DNA from: Sophora flavescens
Taxonomy: Eukaryota > Streptophyta > Magnoliopsida > Fabales > Fabaceae
Assembly (NCBI GenBank): GCA_030762895.1
Contig: CM061064.1
Coordinates: forward strand, 132,005,402-132,069,401
Direction of reading: 5' to 3'
Length of the DNA stretch: 64,000 bases
Positions within the stretch are counted from its first letter, which is position 1; each line of letters opens with the position of its first letter. The notes beneath the pieces are model-generated. The model did not search any database. It was not told the origin of the DNA and saw nothing but the letters and a program-made list of their open reading frames with translations. Shown one piece after another: positions 21,650 to 34,359 of this stretch. The translations under genes were made by a program, and so were the position numbers.

Positions 21650-24600
21650 CTAAGTAGAATCTCTGTCACTAAATCCACCCTCACTCTCATCAGTCTCACT
21701 TGATTGGAATGTGCCTTCGCTAGATGCGTCCAACTCGGATTGATCCATTAACTCTCTTTCAACTTCTTCCCCATTTCCGGAAATGTCCGCCAGAGAATTA
21801 ACAATAATGTCCGGCGTAATTTGCAGCGGTACGTGGGGTCTTGAAAACTCATCATCTTGGTACGGAGCATCTTTTTCAGGCTGGTTGATTACATTATTAG
21901 TAATTATACTGCGAGCCTTTTTCATAATAACACCCAACCAGTCTTGATGTCCTTCGGGATATGGCGAGTAATAAACCTAATATGCCTGTTGTGAAAAAAT
22001 GAATGGGTCATACGCCTTATTATACCTACGAGACAGCCTAACTTGAACAATACCATATTTTTTATCGATTTTTGTCCCTACGTCAAGAGTAGGATCAAAC
22101 CAATCACACTTGAAGATAACTAACTTCATCACGGGGAAACCAGTATAATCGAGTTCAAGGATGTCAGTTAGAACCCCATAGAAATCATCCTCTACATTGC
22201 CATCAGTGACTCGCACACAAACACCATAGTTACACGACTGAATTACTTCATTCCATGTTTTTGTGTTAAATTTATATCCATTTACAATGTAAGTATTCCA
22301 TGATGTAACCCATCTGTTAGGCCCCCGTGCCAAATTTGTCAACAATGGATTTTGAACATTGTTTTCTGGATCTACTACCTAAAAAATCAAATATTATATT
22401 ATTCTTATACATGCTATATGTTTAAGGAGATGAAATGTATTGCAACAAATGAAGATGCTTAACCTACATATTTACTGAACCACATAGCAAAGTGAGAAGT
22501 AATTTCTCGATCAACCTGATCGTTTGAAATGTCAGGCTGGAGATCCCTTAGAAAATTGTCGTACATCCTACATATGGGAGATTAACAGCAGGACGATTAA
22601 TAATCATAAATGTCAATTGAACTTATAAAAGACATTGTAGAAACTTACTCTAAATATGGCGCCACCACTTCACAATTTTGAAGGATATACAGATGAGCAG
22701 CATTAATGTCACGCTGCACCAAGAAATATCCTTTTGATTTGCCATTAAATCTTCCCGGATAGTTGAATATTGATATAGGAGGACTAGTTGAGCTTCCTTC
22801 GCCCGAATCAACGTTTCTAGGCATCCTTGTCCTTCTCGTGTTAACTTCGTCCGGATAGTAATAAGAGGCAAAAGTGGAAGTCTCCTCTACTAAGTACGCT
22901 TCACAAATGGAACCCTCCACTCGTGCCTTGTTCTTGACTTTGTGTTTAAAGGAGTGCAGGAACCTATTAAAGAGGGATACATACAAACAATTACTAGTTT
23001 TAGGGAAAGCTAAACTACGATTTTGTGTTCGTGAATTTCATATGTACTAAGTAAAATAGTTGATGTTGTTTACCTCTCAAATGGATACATCCAGCGGTAT
23101 TGGACTGGGTCACCAACTCTTGCTTCGTAAGGTAGATGAACTGGCAGGTGTTCCATAGAATCAAAGAAACTCGGCGGGAATATTTGCTCTAGCTTACATA
23201 ACAAAACGGGTATCTTGACTTCCGAATCCTTTAATTGATTCACATTTAGTGTTGTCAATGTAAGCTCCCTGAAAAAGTTGCTAAGCTCAACAAGTGGGTT
23301 CCAAATTTGCTTCGGTAATGCGTCAAACGCAATTGGAAGCAACCGTTGCATGAACACGTGGCAATCATGACTCTTCATTCCATGTAACTTTGCTTCCTTA
23401 ATGTCAACACATCTACCTAGATTGGAAGCATACCCATCTGTAACTTTAGCTCTTTAACCCACTTATAGACAGCCACTTTCTGTGTTTTGCTTAGTGTAGA
23501 ACTTGCCTTCGGTTTGATAAGTCTTCCACGACCATCATACTGCAACTCAAGCTCCTTCCGATTACAAATTTCAGCCAGATCCAATCGGAATTTATTTGTA
23601 TCCTTTGTCCTCCCCTTGATGTCCATCACAATGTCAAACACATTCAAAAACACATTCCTCTCAGTATGCATGACATCAATGTTGTGACGGAGTAGCTGCG
23701 TCCTCCAATACGGCAACCTCCAAAATATACTTTGTTTTTTCCAATTATGGTTGACGCCATAATCAGGAATATGTTCTCCTTGGGATTCATGGACGAGCGG
23801 TAAGTACTGTACTCTCCGTCATACATTAGGACCAGACAAACGTGGTGGAGACGGTGTTGTCTCCGCACAACGCTTATTGAATGCATTCTTCTTCCGCCTA
23901 TAAGGTTGATCTTCTGGAAGGAATTGATGATGACAATCAAAATATTAGATCTTTCGACTTTTTAAAGCGTGAATGCCTTTGATCGCTCCATACATATTGG
24001 GCAACCAAGCTTCCCCGCGGTCATCCAACCCGACATCATCCCATAGGCGGGAAAGTCATCGATCGTCCACATCAAAGCTGCTTTCATCATGAAATTCTGC
24101 CTCAAAGATACGCCATATGTCAACAAACCATCATTCCACAGCATCGTCAACTCATCTACCAGTGACTGCAAGTACACATCAATCTTACCTTTTGGATTAG
24201 ACGGACCCGAAATTATGACTGTTAGGAACATAAACTCCCGCTTCATGCACATCCTCGGGGAAAGATTGTACAGAGTCAGGACAACCGGCCAACAAGAGTA
24301 TGCTTTTCCAGACTACCCGAAAGGATTAAATCCATCAGTAGATAACCCCAATCGGACGTTCCGAGGGTCCTACGAAAATGCCATATGAACCCTATCAAAA
24401 TGCTTCCAAGCTTCTCCATCAGATGGATGACACAAGACATCTTGCTCCCTCTCATGCTCACTATGCCACCTCATGTGAGCTGCAGTGGCCATCGAAGAGT
24501 ACAATCTTGTAAGTCTTGGCACGAGCGGAAAGTACCACATCTTTTTTAGTGACCTCTTCTTCTCAATGCCCATCCTAGTGGTTGTCTTATACAGATCCGC

Positions 24601-25386
24601 ACCACAAAATCGATAACATGTTATGCTCTCCACTGAATCATTCTTATAGTACAACATACATCCATTCAGGCAACACTCAATTTTCAAACACCCCAGATCC
24701 AAATTTTCCACGGACTTCTTAGCATGATAAAAACTAGAAGGCATCCGATTGTCTTCTGGCAACGCCTTGGACACTGACCTGGTGAGGCGATTAAAACAGC
24801 CTTCTTGCATATTGTAGTCAGATTTGATACTCAACCATTCCATGCACATCGAAAACTCCATGTACTCCCGACATCCTTCCCACAATGGAGATTGTGCAGC
24901 ACTCAGCATATCATAGAATCTTTGAGCTTCGGGATTCGGATTCTCCTCTATGTATTGGGAACCCATTCCACCATCTTCTCCCCCATCTTCTTCTAGTACA
25001 ACACCAACCGATCGTCCAGCATGATCCATTATCATCTACTCGTATGGATTCAATTCTTCCCTCCGGTCACCACTTCCATAGTACGAACCTTCAAACACAA
25101 TCGTGTTTAAATTAGGCAACGTCTCACCATGGTTACTCCACCAATAGTAATCAGGCATGAAGCTCTTCTCATAAAGATCGGCTACAACTCCATCCACGCT
25201 TTTGAAAGATTGACACTTGCATCTTTTGCAAGGACACCTCAAATGATCACCGCCCAGCCGTATAAATCTCTCCTGGCTAACAACAAACTCTATAAACTCA
25301 CCCACTCCAACTCTATACTCTTCCCTAAGACGTTTATTTCGATCCAACCTACGATACATCCATTTGCGATTCTCTGGAATATCCAT
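21650..25386 (-). pseudogene. CACTA transposase (TNP2/TNPD-type), copy 1
   Basis: ATG at 25386-25384 (MDIPENRKWMYRRL), then transposase-associated domain with CPCKRCKCQSF, then the long Tnp2 part (WHSEHEREQDVLCHPSDGEA, GCPICMERSKAFTL, RHNIDVMHTERNVFLNVFDI), DUF4218 (HDCHVFMQRLLPIAFDALP, VHLPYEARVGDPVQYRWM), and DUF4216 (WNEVIQSCNYGVCV, VIFKCDWFDP). Stops interrupt it: CAG to TAG at 25036 (PYE*MIMDH), another near 24370, and one before VYYSPYPEG. The frame also shifts near 23940-23960. It would cut and rejoin the element's ends if intact; it is not. Confidence 0.85.
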
Positions 25387-25782
25387 TGCTGGCAATTAAA
25401 TAGACTGACCAACCCTACAATAACACTTATATATTACGGTTCATTCCAATAACTCCATCAATCTCGTTCTTATGACAAGGTATGACCCTTCTCATTCGAG
25501 AAGAAACCTTTACCACACTCGGCTGATAATAGTCATTCCCTTATTCAAATACCTTATACTTAACAAAATTTCGGTAACATTTCTCATCGGTCTCCAAGTA
25601 CACGACTCGAGCACGGTGAGAATCACCGCGATCAAGTATGCACCGGGAGAACAAAAGGAAATGCATCAGACCGAGATTTCAATAAGTATATAAGGCATTA
25701 GAACATTGAAATGACTATTGTACAAGTGTGAAAAAGGTTTTTTCCCAAACTGTCCCACTTGGACAATTCAAGATTCAATACG

Positions 25783-25819
25783 ATGAGCATGCGTACCCTG
25801 AGAAGGTACGCATGCTCAT
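25783..25819 (-). other. Perfect 15-bp hairpin in the CACTA transposase leader, copy 1
   Basis: ATGAGCATGCGTACC and GGTACGCATGCTCAT surround the 7-base loop CTGAGAA, about 400 bp upstream of the transposase ATG. The same hairpin is in copy 2 at 59607-59643 with a base pair changed on both arms. Confidence 0.75.
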
Positions 25820-25978
25820 TAATCTTGAATCTCAAATAGGAAACTAAGGCTTTCGTAACTTAATAATTAACTCTAGCAGAAAATAAAACCATTGACTTAT
25901 AAGGATTGCAGCATACTTCAACAAATATATATTGAAGCATAATTCCATACAAACTTAGATAAAATATAGTAACAAACA

Positions 25979-26300
25979 TCCTATTGAGCTCCACTCTCCA
26001 CTAACAAGTAACACATAATTGTCAAACACATGCATAACTTCTAAATTAGCAACACACAACAAGCATCCCGCCTTTTTGACAGGATCACATCCTATTGAGC
26101 TCTGCTCTCCACTAACAAACAACACATAATTGCAAATACATGCATGAATATTAAATTATCAGCACACAATCAGCATCTTGCCTTTTAGGCAGGATACCTT
26201 CCTATTGAGCTCAGCTCTCCACTAACAAACAACAAGATATATAATTCACATAACACATTACAAGCACCACACAATCAGAACCTTTTAGACAAAGCAAAAC
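25979..26300 (-). repeat. ~110-bp tandem repeat in the CACTA leader, copy 1
   Basis: Units start CCTATTGAGCTC at about 25980, 26091 and 26201 and include CTCTCCACTAACAA and CACATGCATAA blocks. Copy 2 has five such starts. Confidence 0.8.
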
Positions 26301-28120
26301 CTTAAAAGAGAGTATTGAGAGAACTTACCTATGCGACAAAATGCAACAACAAGTAAGGATAGGGGGAGGAGTCGTAGACAAGAAGATCAGGAACTGATAA
26401 ATATAATGAGACAATATGAAAGCAAATTAATATCCTTAGAGCCAACTTAATTGTTTTCAATTTCATAATATAGAAGTTTAACAAATTGCCATTACGACCA
26501 ATTGATTACCTGTGGAGATGGAGAGGGGACGAAGGGACTCGGTTTCAACTCACAAGAAATAGAGCAATGACCTATAATGCATAAATAAAATTAATCATGT
26601 CAAATACTAACATTTAAGAAACTAACATTTAAGATTTTGTTGAAAGCCATTAGGCCTTTTACTTTTGTCCTCTCTTTCTATTTTTTTTAAATCATTGCTA
26701 TATTGGGTCTTGATCTCTTTGAATTTCTTAAGGATATACACATAAATAACAGATTTGAACAGAGAGAGAGAGTTGTACAAAAAGCAATGCAAAATAGTTG
26801 ATTAAATGAACCTTTAGTAAACTTCATGCAAATGAATCTATTTCTGTATTCATGACATGAATAGAACAGAAATGAATTAGATAACCATGTAAAAAATAAT
26901 CTATCATCAATGACTTAATGCACCACTTATAATATTTAAGTCGTGAAGTATATACCACTTGGGTGTGGAGCATAAGGCTTGGTGAAACAGCCGTACTACC
27001 TAGCAAGTTGGTTTGTTTATACAATACAATATATATCAAACAAGTTCAATGTAGAGTTTACCATTCAAGTCCAGGCCGTTTGATAATCAAGCTTCAGATT
27101 ATAACTATTTAATACAAAAAATAGTGACTTGATAACCTACCAACAACTAACATGTCAAAAACTAACATTTCAACAAACTGACAAATATTTGGTCGTTGGT
27201 GGGTGTCTGCTTGTTCCTTGAATGCTTGTTATTGTAGTTATAGCTCACAAGCATCTAAATCAATACTTATATTTATAATAATCTATTCTGATATCTAATT
27301 TCTTATCAATTTGTCATTGACTTGGTCTTCAAACTCATATTAACATAGTCTTCCTTATGTCTAATACAATGTGCCTGTAATTTACTAATTACATTCTTGG
27401 CTTCATATTTGCTTATTTTATGCAGGGATGGCCATGAAACTTATGGTAGTCCTACTTCCAAGCATTACAGTCTTAGAGATAGTGAATCAAGAGGAAGCTA
27501 ACTTATATTATCTATCCAATAAGTTATTTAAATCAATATATCCCTACTGTCAGAATTTCTCTACTCTGGATTTCACTAGAACAACATCAATGATTAATTT
27601 GACAGCATAAATACCCATACTGATAGAACTTCCCTAAACCCTAACCTGAGACAGAACTGATTAGAGGAGACTGTGGGGGTGGTGATTACGCGAACATAAC
27701 CCCTTGAGATGGTGGTGGTGGCCGGAGGAGGAAGAGACAACACCTGAGAGAGACAATGAGAGAAACTGAGACCAAGAGAACCGCGTAAGAGAGAGAGAGA
27801 GCGAGATACACAGAGAGAGAGGAGAGGAGACCTTACCAAAGAAGGAGGTCACGGTGCTACAGTGGTGGTCATGGTGGCGGTGGTGGCACGGTGCTACTGG
27901 GAGGAGGAAGAGAGAGTGAGAGACAAAAAAGGAGAAACACAAAATGAGAAGGATAAGAGGAGAACCTTACCAAGTGGTGATCGGAGGAGGACGAGATGCT
28001 GAGAGATGGCGATGCGCGACCGGAACAGGGAAGGGGGCGGAGCTGATCGTGAGAGAGAAGAGAAGAAAAGAGATAAATGGGGGAAGAGAGGAAGGAAATC
28101 GTGATTTAGGGGTTTAATTT
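26300..28120 (-). other. CACTA copy 1 right-hand non-coding region
   Basis: No coding frame supported. 27660-28060 is GA-rich (GAGAGAGA runs, GGTGGTGG runs) and matches 61500-61930 in copy 2. As it lies upstream of the minus-strand transposase it probably holds the promoter and first exon, which I cannot place. Confidence 0.5.
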
Positions 28121-29260
28121 TTAGCGACCGAATTATTCGGTCGTAAAATCGGTTGCTAACTGGGTTAATTTGAAAATGTCGGTAAAAATGGAAATAAAAT
28201 CTTAATTTTAAGAAAATGTATTTTAAAAGTGTTTTAAGATTGATAATAAATAATTTTTCAAGAAATAAGGGTTTTTTCTTACCTGACGACGGTATGAGGA
28301 AAAACGATCTTTTTACATGAGAAAAATAAATATATGGGTTAAAAATGATTTTAAAAAGAATTAACAGATTTTCAGAAATAAAAATAAAGGATTTAAGGGA
28401 AAATGATTTTCGTTACGTTTTAAAACGAATTTCATCGGAAAAGGATTTTGTTGAAAAACAATTTAAGAACAGCGGAAATTTCCAACAAACTTGGATAGGT
28501 TTTCGGAGTTTTTGTTTTTGGTATTTGTGGTTCACTGAACGAAAATTCTTTGGGGAAAAATCAAGTAAAGGATAAGGACCTAGATTGTCGAGATGTCGGG
28601 CTAGTGTTCCTAAAAGGAAATTGCACTTGGAAGGGAAAGGAACTGGAATACCTAAGGAAGGGTAGTCGGGAGCTTTAAGCCTCGACAGAGGAAAAACAAA
28701 CGACAAAGAACAATAACGATAACAAAGGATTTTATATGCATAGTCTGGAAAACATGCCATATTTGGGCAGACATGCCTCGAGTATCGAGCTACAATTTCA
28801 CAAAGGGTGAATTGGGTAAATTGGTTGGTTACGGACCAAAGATAAATTCTAGGGTCTTTGGGTCTTAGGGACATGTACTCAATAGGGAACTATTCCAATA
28901 TTATTTTAGGTGCTCCATCGTGATATTCCCTGAACAATTGGAGCCAGACGTAAATTTAGAGGCCGATCTCATGAGACAATTGTGTTAAGGGTATCGCAGC
29001 CTAATCATTTCTCAAAGAAGGGAAGTTAGAAATCTACGGAGAATAAAGGTCAAGACTTATAGGAATGGATATTGAAGTGTCTTGCATTTTATAAAAAATT
29101 ACGAGTGGATGATCGGGTATGAATCCCATTGGTAGGAAATATTTATAATATGTATACATGATGTTTGTTTGAGTTTCGTGCATGTAGTTATCATGATGAA
29201 AACTCAATGATGGTATCTCACCCTTGCTTTATTTATTTTCATGTTGGGTTTCTACTATGC

Positions 29261-29263
<3 letters not shown>

Positions 29264-29330
<67 letters not shown>
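29264..29330. repeat. (AT)n microsatellite in the 5' LTR
   Basis: About 67 bp of pure AT repeat just before the LTR open frame; the 3' LTR has 88 bp at the same place. Confidence 0.95.
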
Positions 29331-29332
<2 letters not shown>

Positions 29333-29340
29333 GAGTACAG

Positions 29341-29484
29341 ATGAGCCAAATGAGTCTGATATCGTACACGGGAATACGTTCGCTACACTTTGACGAGGCT
29401 GATGACAGAAGCGTGTGGAGGACTAACTTAGATACTTCTGCGAGCGGGGAGTTCTCGGGAGGATTTCCCAATGGGTATTCTTAA
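29341..29484 (+). CDS. Short form of the LTR-embedded open frame, 47 residues (5' LTR)
   Basis: Starts MSQMSLISYTGIRSLHFDE, which lines up with MDPAMPLAHTGVCSLHFED of the 12421 frame, and ends GEFSGGFPNGYS, which lines up with its C-terminal GIDPGLPNGYH. The middle, including the acidic region, is absent. The 3' LTR copy (37396-37539) has the same length. No known domain. Coding status is uncertain. Confidence 0.4.
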   Translation: MSQMSLISYTGIRSLHFDEADDRSVWRTNLDTSASGEFSGGFPNGYS

Positions 29485-29828
29485 GTATGACCAGCTGTAG
29501 GATTCTGATTTGGGTTCACTTTTGGAAAGTAGTACCGCTACTATATAGGTTTAGTTTATGTGTGTTTTCCTTATGCTATGACTTAAATAAATGATTGTAA
29601 TGTAAAGGGGCATATGCAAAACCTTATTGATGCATATAAATGTATTCGGTTGTTTGTTAATTATAATAGTTTGGGTTGTATCGTTTGAGGAAAAGAAAAA
29701 GAAAAATTTATCACTAATTTTCAAGGAAGTTAAGAAATAGAGAAAATTATATTTTTCCGAAAGCAGCCAGCGTAATTATTTTCAGTCTTTTAGTTTCAAC
29801 ATGTAGCGCCAAGGGGGTGTTACATTAG

Positions 29829-29840
29829 TGGTATCAGAGC
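29829..29840 (+). other. Primer-binding site, tRNA-iMet
   Basis: TGGTATCAGAGC, complementary to the 3' end of initiator tRNA-Met, four bases after the LTR end. Confidence 0.9.
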
Positions 29841-30009
29841 TGGTCGAGTCTTTCGGGAATCCTTAGGAAATAGGTCTGTTATGTCTATGTTGTGTGATCT
29901 CTGACTTAGACTTGTTTTAATTACTTCTTAGAAGTAATGTGTGATAACGAGTAAGTTTACGTTTCAGTTTCTGGTTTTGGTTTGACTGATTGTGGCTTGT
30001 AGGTCAGCT

Positions 30010-31180
30010 ATGGAACCAGTTGTTGAACCAGAAGCTGGATGTGGACGTGGACATGGACCCGGCCGTGGATGAGGCTGTAGAGGCGGTCATGTTGGCGGTC
30101 GTGGTAATCTGGGAGAGAATCTTGAAGGAGCTGGTGGAATGGACTATGCAGCAGAGGCAATGGAAAATTTTGCAGCTACTATTGCGCAACAGACGACAAC
30201 TATGGTTGCCCAAAATCAACAAGAACAACTCAGAGCTGAACAAGCTGCAGAGGGAAAAGGATTGACTGCTTTTCAGCGTCAGAATCCGTCACAATTCCAT
30301 GGGGATGCTGATCCCGAGAAGGCTGATCTTTGGATACAAGAATTAGAGAAGATCTTCGAACTGATTCACAGCCCTGAAGAAGTCAAGGTTCAATATGCTA
30401 CGTTCCTGCTCGTGGGTGATGCTGAGTACTGTTGGAGGGGAGTCAGACAATTGACGGAAGAAGATCATCAGGGGATTACTTGGAATGCATTTCGTAATGC
30501 ATTCCTGGACAAGTACTTTCCTCAGAGTGCTAGAACTGAGAAGGAACAAGAATTTCTGTGTCTGCAGCAGAGAGAAATGACTGTTGGGGAATACGCTACA
30601 AAGTTCGAATTGCTCGCCAAGTATTTCCATTTCTTCCAAGCTCAACCTGACAAAGAATGGAAATGTGAGAAGTTTGAAGGAGGATTAAGGTTTGAAATCA
30701 AGGAGTTAGTGTTGCCACTTGAGATTAAAAAAAAATTCAAGCTTTGGTCGAGAAATGCAGGAAGGTGGAACAGATGAAAATGGGAAGGGATAGCAGATGG
30801 AATGTTGGAGGACCATCTAGATCCAAGAATCAGTACCAGAACCAGTACCAGAACCATAGAGGAAAACAAGCTCAGGGAAAGCCTTATTTCTGACCACCCG
30901 GAAATAATCAGAACCAGAATCAACAAACTTACTGTCCAGTCGGTTCTACGTACAATAGTGGAGGCCAAAGAAACCAAAACCAAGGCCAGTTTTGTAAGTG
31001 TTTCAAGTGTGGAAGCGAGACTCATTTTACGGATAATTACCGACTACAAGGAGTGCAGTGCTTCAAATGCGGAAAGATGGGGCACATGGCCAAAGACAGT
31101 CAAACTCAGAAACCTGCATCAACCATCAACAATTCTAGGACCAATAAACCGACAGCTAAGGGAAGGGTTTAAGGGTACTT
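30010..31180 (+). pseudogene. Chromovirus gag
   Basis: ATG at 30010 (MEPVVEPEAG), an in-frame TGA near 30070 (CGA to TGA), then GMDYAAEAMENFAATIAQQ, FHGDADPEKADLWIQELEKIF, YFPQSARTEKEQEFLCLQQ, and GLRFEIKELVLPLEIKK: the retrotransposon gag domain. One extra A in a run near 30735 shifts the frame. Downstream, in another frame, come FKCGSETHF and CFKCGKMGHMAKDS, two zinc knuckles in which the last Cys is replaced by Tyr or Ser. Gag forms the element's particle; this one cannot. Confidence 0.85.
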
Positions 31181-31185
31181 TTTGA

Positions 31186-34100
31186 TTCGGGGATAGAAAT
31201 TTTATTGTTAATCTCATATGTTTGCCTTTAATTCAATTAGATGTAATTCTAGGCTTGGATTGGTTATCTTACAACCATATCCTTTTAGATTGTTCCCATA
31301 AGACCTTAGTTTTTCCTGATCCTGAGATTTCTAGATTTTTATCTACCCACCAAATGAGAACTTCTTCGAAAGAAGGAGCTCAGGAATACTTACTTCTATC
31401 TAACTTGGAAGTCGAGAGGGAAATCGACTTGAGTATGATACTGGTAGCAAGAGAATTTACGAATGTGTTTCCTAATGAAGTTCCAGGTTTGCCACCTATC
31501 AAAGATAACAAAGTCTCCTTAGACCTGATTCCAGGAACCGGTCTAATTTCAATTGCTCTGTATCGGATGGCACCGACAGAACTCGCTGATTTGAAAGCTC
31601 AATTGGAAGATCTTTTATCAAAACAATTCATTCGACCAAGTGTTTCCCCGTGGGGAGCACCAGTTCTGTTAGTAAGAAAGAATGATGGAGGGTCAAGACT
31701 ATGCGTGGATTTTCGACAACTCAATAAAGTGACGATCAAGAACAAATATCCTTTACCGCGTATAGATGATCTAATGGATCAACTAATAGGAGCCGTTGTG
31801 TTCTCAAAGATTGATTTGAGAATAGGATATCATCAGATAAAGGTGAAGACGAAAGGCATACCAAAAACTATGTTCAGAACTCGTTACGGACATTACGAAT
31901 ATCTAGTAATGCCTTTTGGAGTAACAAATGCACCTGCTATCTTCATGGACTGCATGAACCAGATTTTTTGTCCATTTCTAGATAAGTTCGTTGTCGTATT
32001 CATCAATGACATTCTCATTTATTCTAAGAATGATGAGGAACATGAAGAGCATTTATGACAAGTCCTGCAAATCCTACGTGAGAAGGTATTTTACGCAAAA
32101 CTATCTAAGTGTGAATTCTGGCTCGGAGAGGTGAAATTCTTGGGGCACGTGATTACTGAGGAAGGAATTGCTGTCGATCCTGTAAAAGTAGAAGCAGTAC
32201 TTTCTTGGGAAAAATCAAAAACGGTAACAGAGATTCGCAACTTTGTGGGTCTAGCCGGTTACTATAGGAGGTTTATCGAGGGTTTTTCCAAGATGGTGGG
32301 ACCGTTGACTCAACTGACAAGGAAGGATCAAACTTTTGTATGGACTGACAAGTGCAAGGAAAGTTTTCAAAAGATTAAGGAACGTCTGACAACATCGCCA
32401 GTGTTAATACTTCCTGAACCGAATGAACCTTACGAAGTATATTGTGATGCTTCATATCAAGGTTTAGGTTGTGTATTAATACAACATCGAAAAGTTGTAG
32501 CTTACGCGTCACGACAGTTAAAGACACATGAGAAGAATTATCCGACGCATGATCTGGAATTGGCTACTGTGGTTTTTGCATGAAAGATATGGAGACACCA
32601 CCTGTATGGAGCCAAGTTTGATGTCTTTAGTGACCACAAGAGTCTGAAATATCTGTTTGATCAGAAGGAGCTCAACATGAGACAGAGACGATGGATGGAG
32701 TTTCTGAAAGATTATGACTTCACGTTACAATATCATCCTGGAAAAGCGAACGTCGTAGCAGATGCACTAAGCAGGAAGGCCATTCATATCTCAGCTATGA
32801 TGGTGAAGGAATTAGAATTGATTGAAAAGTTTCGTGATCTCAACTTAATCATGGACGTAAGTCAAAAGAAAATTTGTGTAGGAATGATCAAGATCTCTAG
32901 TGGATTAATGGAAGAGAACAGAGAACAACAAGTCGCTGATACCTGTCTTCAAGAGAAGAAGAAGTTAATGGAACAAGGAAAAGCTACTGAGTTTAGCTTG
33001 GGACCAGATAACATCTTAAGGTGCAATGGACGAGTCTGTGTACCTGATAATCCAGAGATGAAAAAGATGATTCTAGAGGAATCACACAAGATTAAGTTGA
33101 GTATTCATCCGGGATCTACTAAGATGTATCAGGATTTGAAACAAAAGTTTTGGTGGCCAGGCATAAAAAAGCAAGTCGCGGAGTATGTTGTAGCATGTCT
33201 GATTTGTCAGAAAGCGAAGGTAGAACATCAACGACCAGGCGGAATGCTTACCTCGTTGGATGTACCGGAATGGAAGTGGGATAGCATATTGATGGATTTT
33301 GTGGTAAGTTTACAGTGAACTTCCAGAGGTTTTGATTCAATTTGGGTGATCGTTGACAGGCTAACGAAGTCAACACACCTCTTGCTTGTTAAGATCAACT
33401 ACACTGTGGAAAAGTTGACCGAATTTTACATCAGAGAAGTGATTAGACTTCATGGAGTTCCTTCGAGTATTGTTTCGGATAGACACCCGAAGTTCACTTC
33501 ACGTTTTTGGGGAAGTTTACATCAAGCGTTTGGAACTAAGTTACGCTTAAGTTCAACTTATCATCCTCAAACTGATGGACAAACAGAGAGGACAATTCAA
33601 TCATTAGAAGACTTGCTGAAAGCATGTGTCTTAGAGAATCGAGGAAGTTGGGATGATCTTTTGCCACTTATCGAATTCACATACAACAACAGTTTTCACT
33701 CAAGTATAGGGATGGCACCCCATGAGGCCTTATACGGAAGGAAATGTCAAACACTCGTGTGTTGGTATCAAGATGGAGAAAGCACGATTTTAGGGCCAGA
33801 AATTGTGCAGCAAACAACGGAAAAGGTTAAACAAATCCGTGAAAAGATAAGAACGGCACAAAGCAGGCAGAAGAGTTACTCTGATCAGAAGAGACGACCC
33901 CTTGAATTTCAAGAACGAGAACATGTATTTTTGAGAGTCACACCCACGACTGGGGTAGGTAGAGTTTTAAAATCAGGAAAACTCACTCCAAAATTTATCG
34001 GACCTCACCAAATTCTTTGCCGTATTGGTCCAGTAGCCTATCAAATTGCTTTACCACCTTTTCTTTAAAATATTCATAGTGTTTTTCATGTCTCACAATT

Positions 34101-34335
34101 GAGGAAGTATATTCCTGATCCCTCTCACATAATTGAACCCGGTGAAGTACAATTAAAAGAAAACTTGTCTTATGAGACTTCACCTGTACGAATCGAGGAT
34201 AAGAGGATTAAGCAGCTCAGGGGTAAACAAACTTCCTTAGTCAAGGTTGTTTGGAATGAGATAATGGGAGAGGCAACATGGGAAGCTGAGGACAACATGA
34301 AGTTACAGTATCCTGATCTTTTTCCAGGTACGTAA
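31186..34335 (+). pseudogene. Chromovirus pol: RT, RNase H, integrase, chromodomain
   Basis: A protease relic (DSG then, after a deletion, ILGLDWLSYNHILLDC) precedes the reverse transcriptase (PYRM-type, WGAPVLLVRKNDGG, DFRQLNKVTIKNKYPLPRIDDL, MPFGVTNAPAIF). The catalytic motif is FVVVFINDILIY, with the first Asp of the usual FIDD now Asn. RNase H (YCDASYQGLGCVL), the integrase zinc region and core (SDRHPKFTSRFWGSLHQAFG, YHPQTDGQTERTIQSL), GKLTPKFIGPHQI, and a C-terminal chromodomain-like stretch (KRIKQLRGKQTSLVKVVW, TWEAEDNM) follow in order. Stops lie at 32057, 32581, 33316 and 34066. This order with a chromodomain is the mark of chromoviruses. Confidence 0.9.
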
Positions 34336-34359
34336 TTTTGAGGATGAAATTTTTTTTTA

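Larger units (their letters stand above)
19654..28170 (-). mobile_element. CACTA (En/Spm-type) element, copy 1, right end lost
   Basis: The left end is CACTACAAAAAAGTC followed by many copies of the AGCGACCGA word in both orientations, the typical subterminal array. Genes run on the minus strand: a TNP2-type transposase (25386-21650) and a second, Transposase_24-type gene (21542 to about 19990). At the right the subterminal array (about 28120-28170) stops and LTR sequence resumes with no terminal repeat, so the right terminus has been deleted together with ~610 bp of LTR. Confidence 0.85.
28171..29824 (+). repeat. 5' LTR of chromovirus, right part
   Basis: Resumes in the middle of the LTR (equivalent to 36128 of the 3' copy) and runs to GGTGTTACA. 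It lacks ~73 bp that the 3' LTR has at about 36838-36910. Confidence 0.85.

Noticed and set aside
24089..25452. Plus-strand frames over the CACTA transposase (also 57883-59273)
   Set aside because: Antisense shadows of the transposase; both copies show them because the coding strand is shared.
27594..27942. Minus-strand Ser/Leu/His-rich frames
   Set aside because: Shadow translations of GAGAGA and GGTGGT repeats in the CACTA right arm.
29224..29340. Upstream extension of the LTR frame through the AT repeat
   Set aside because: It only translates (AT)n as alternating Tyr-Ile; the conserved part starts at ATG 29341.
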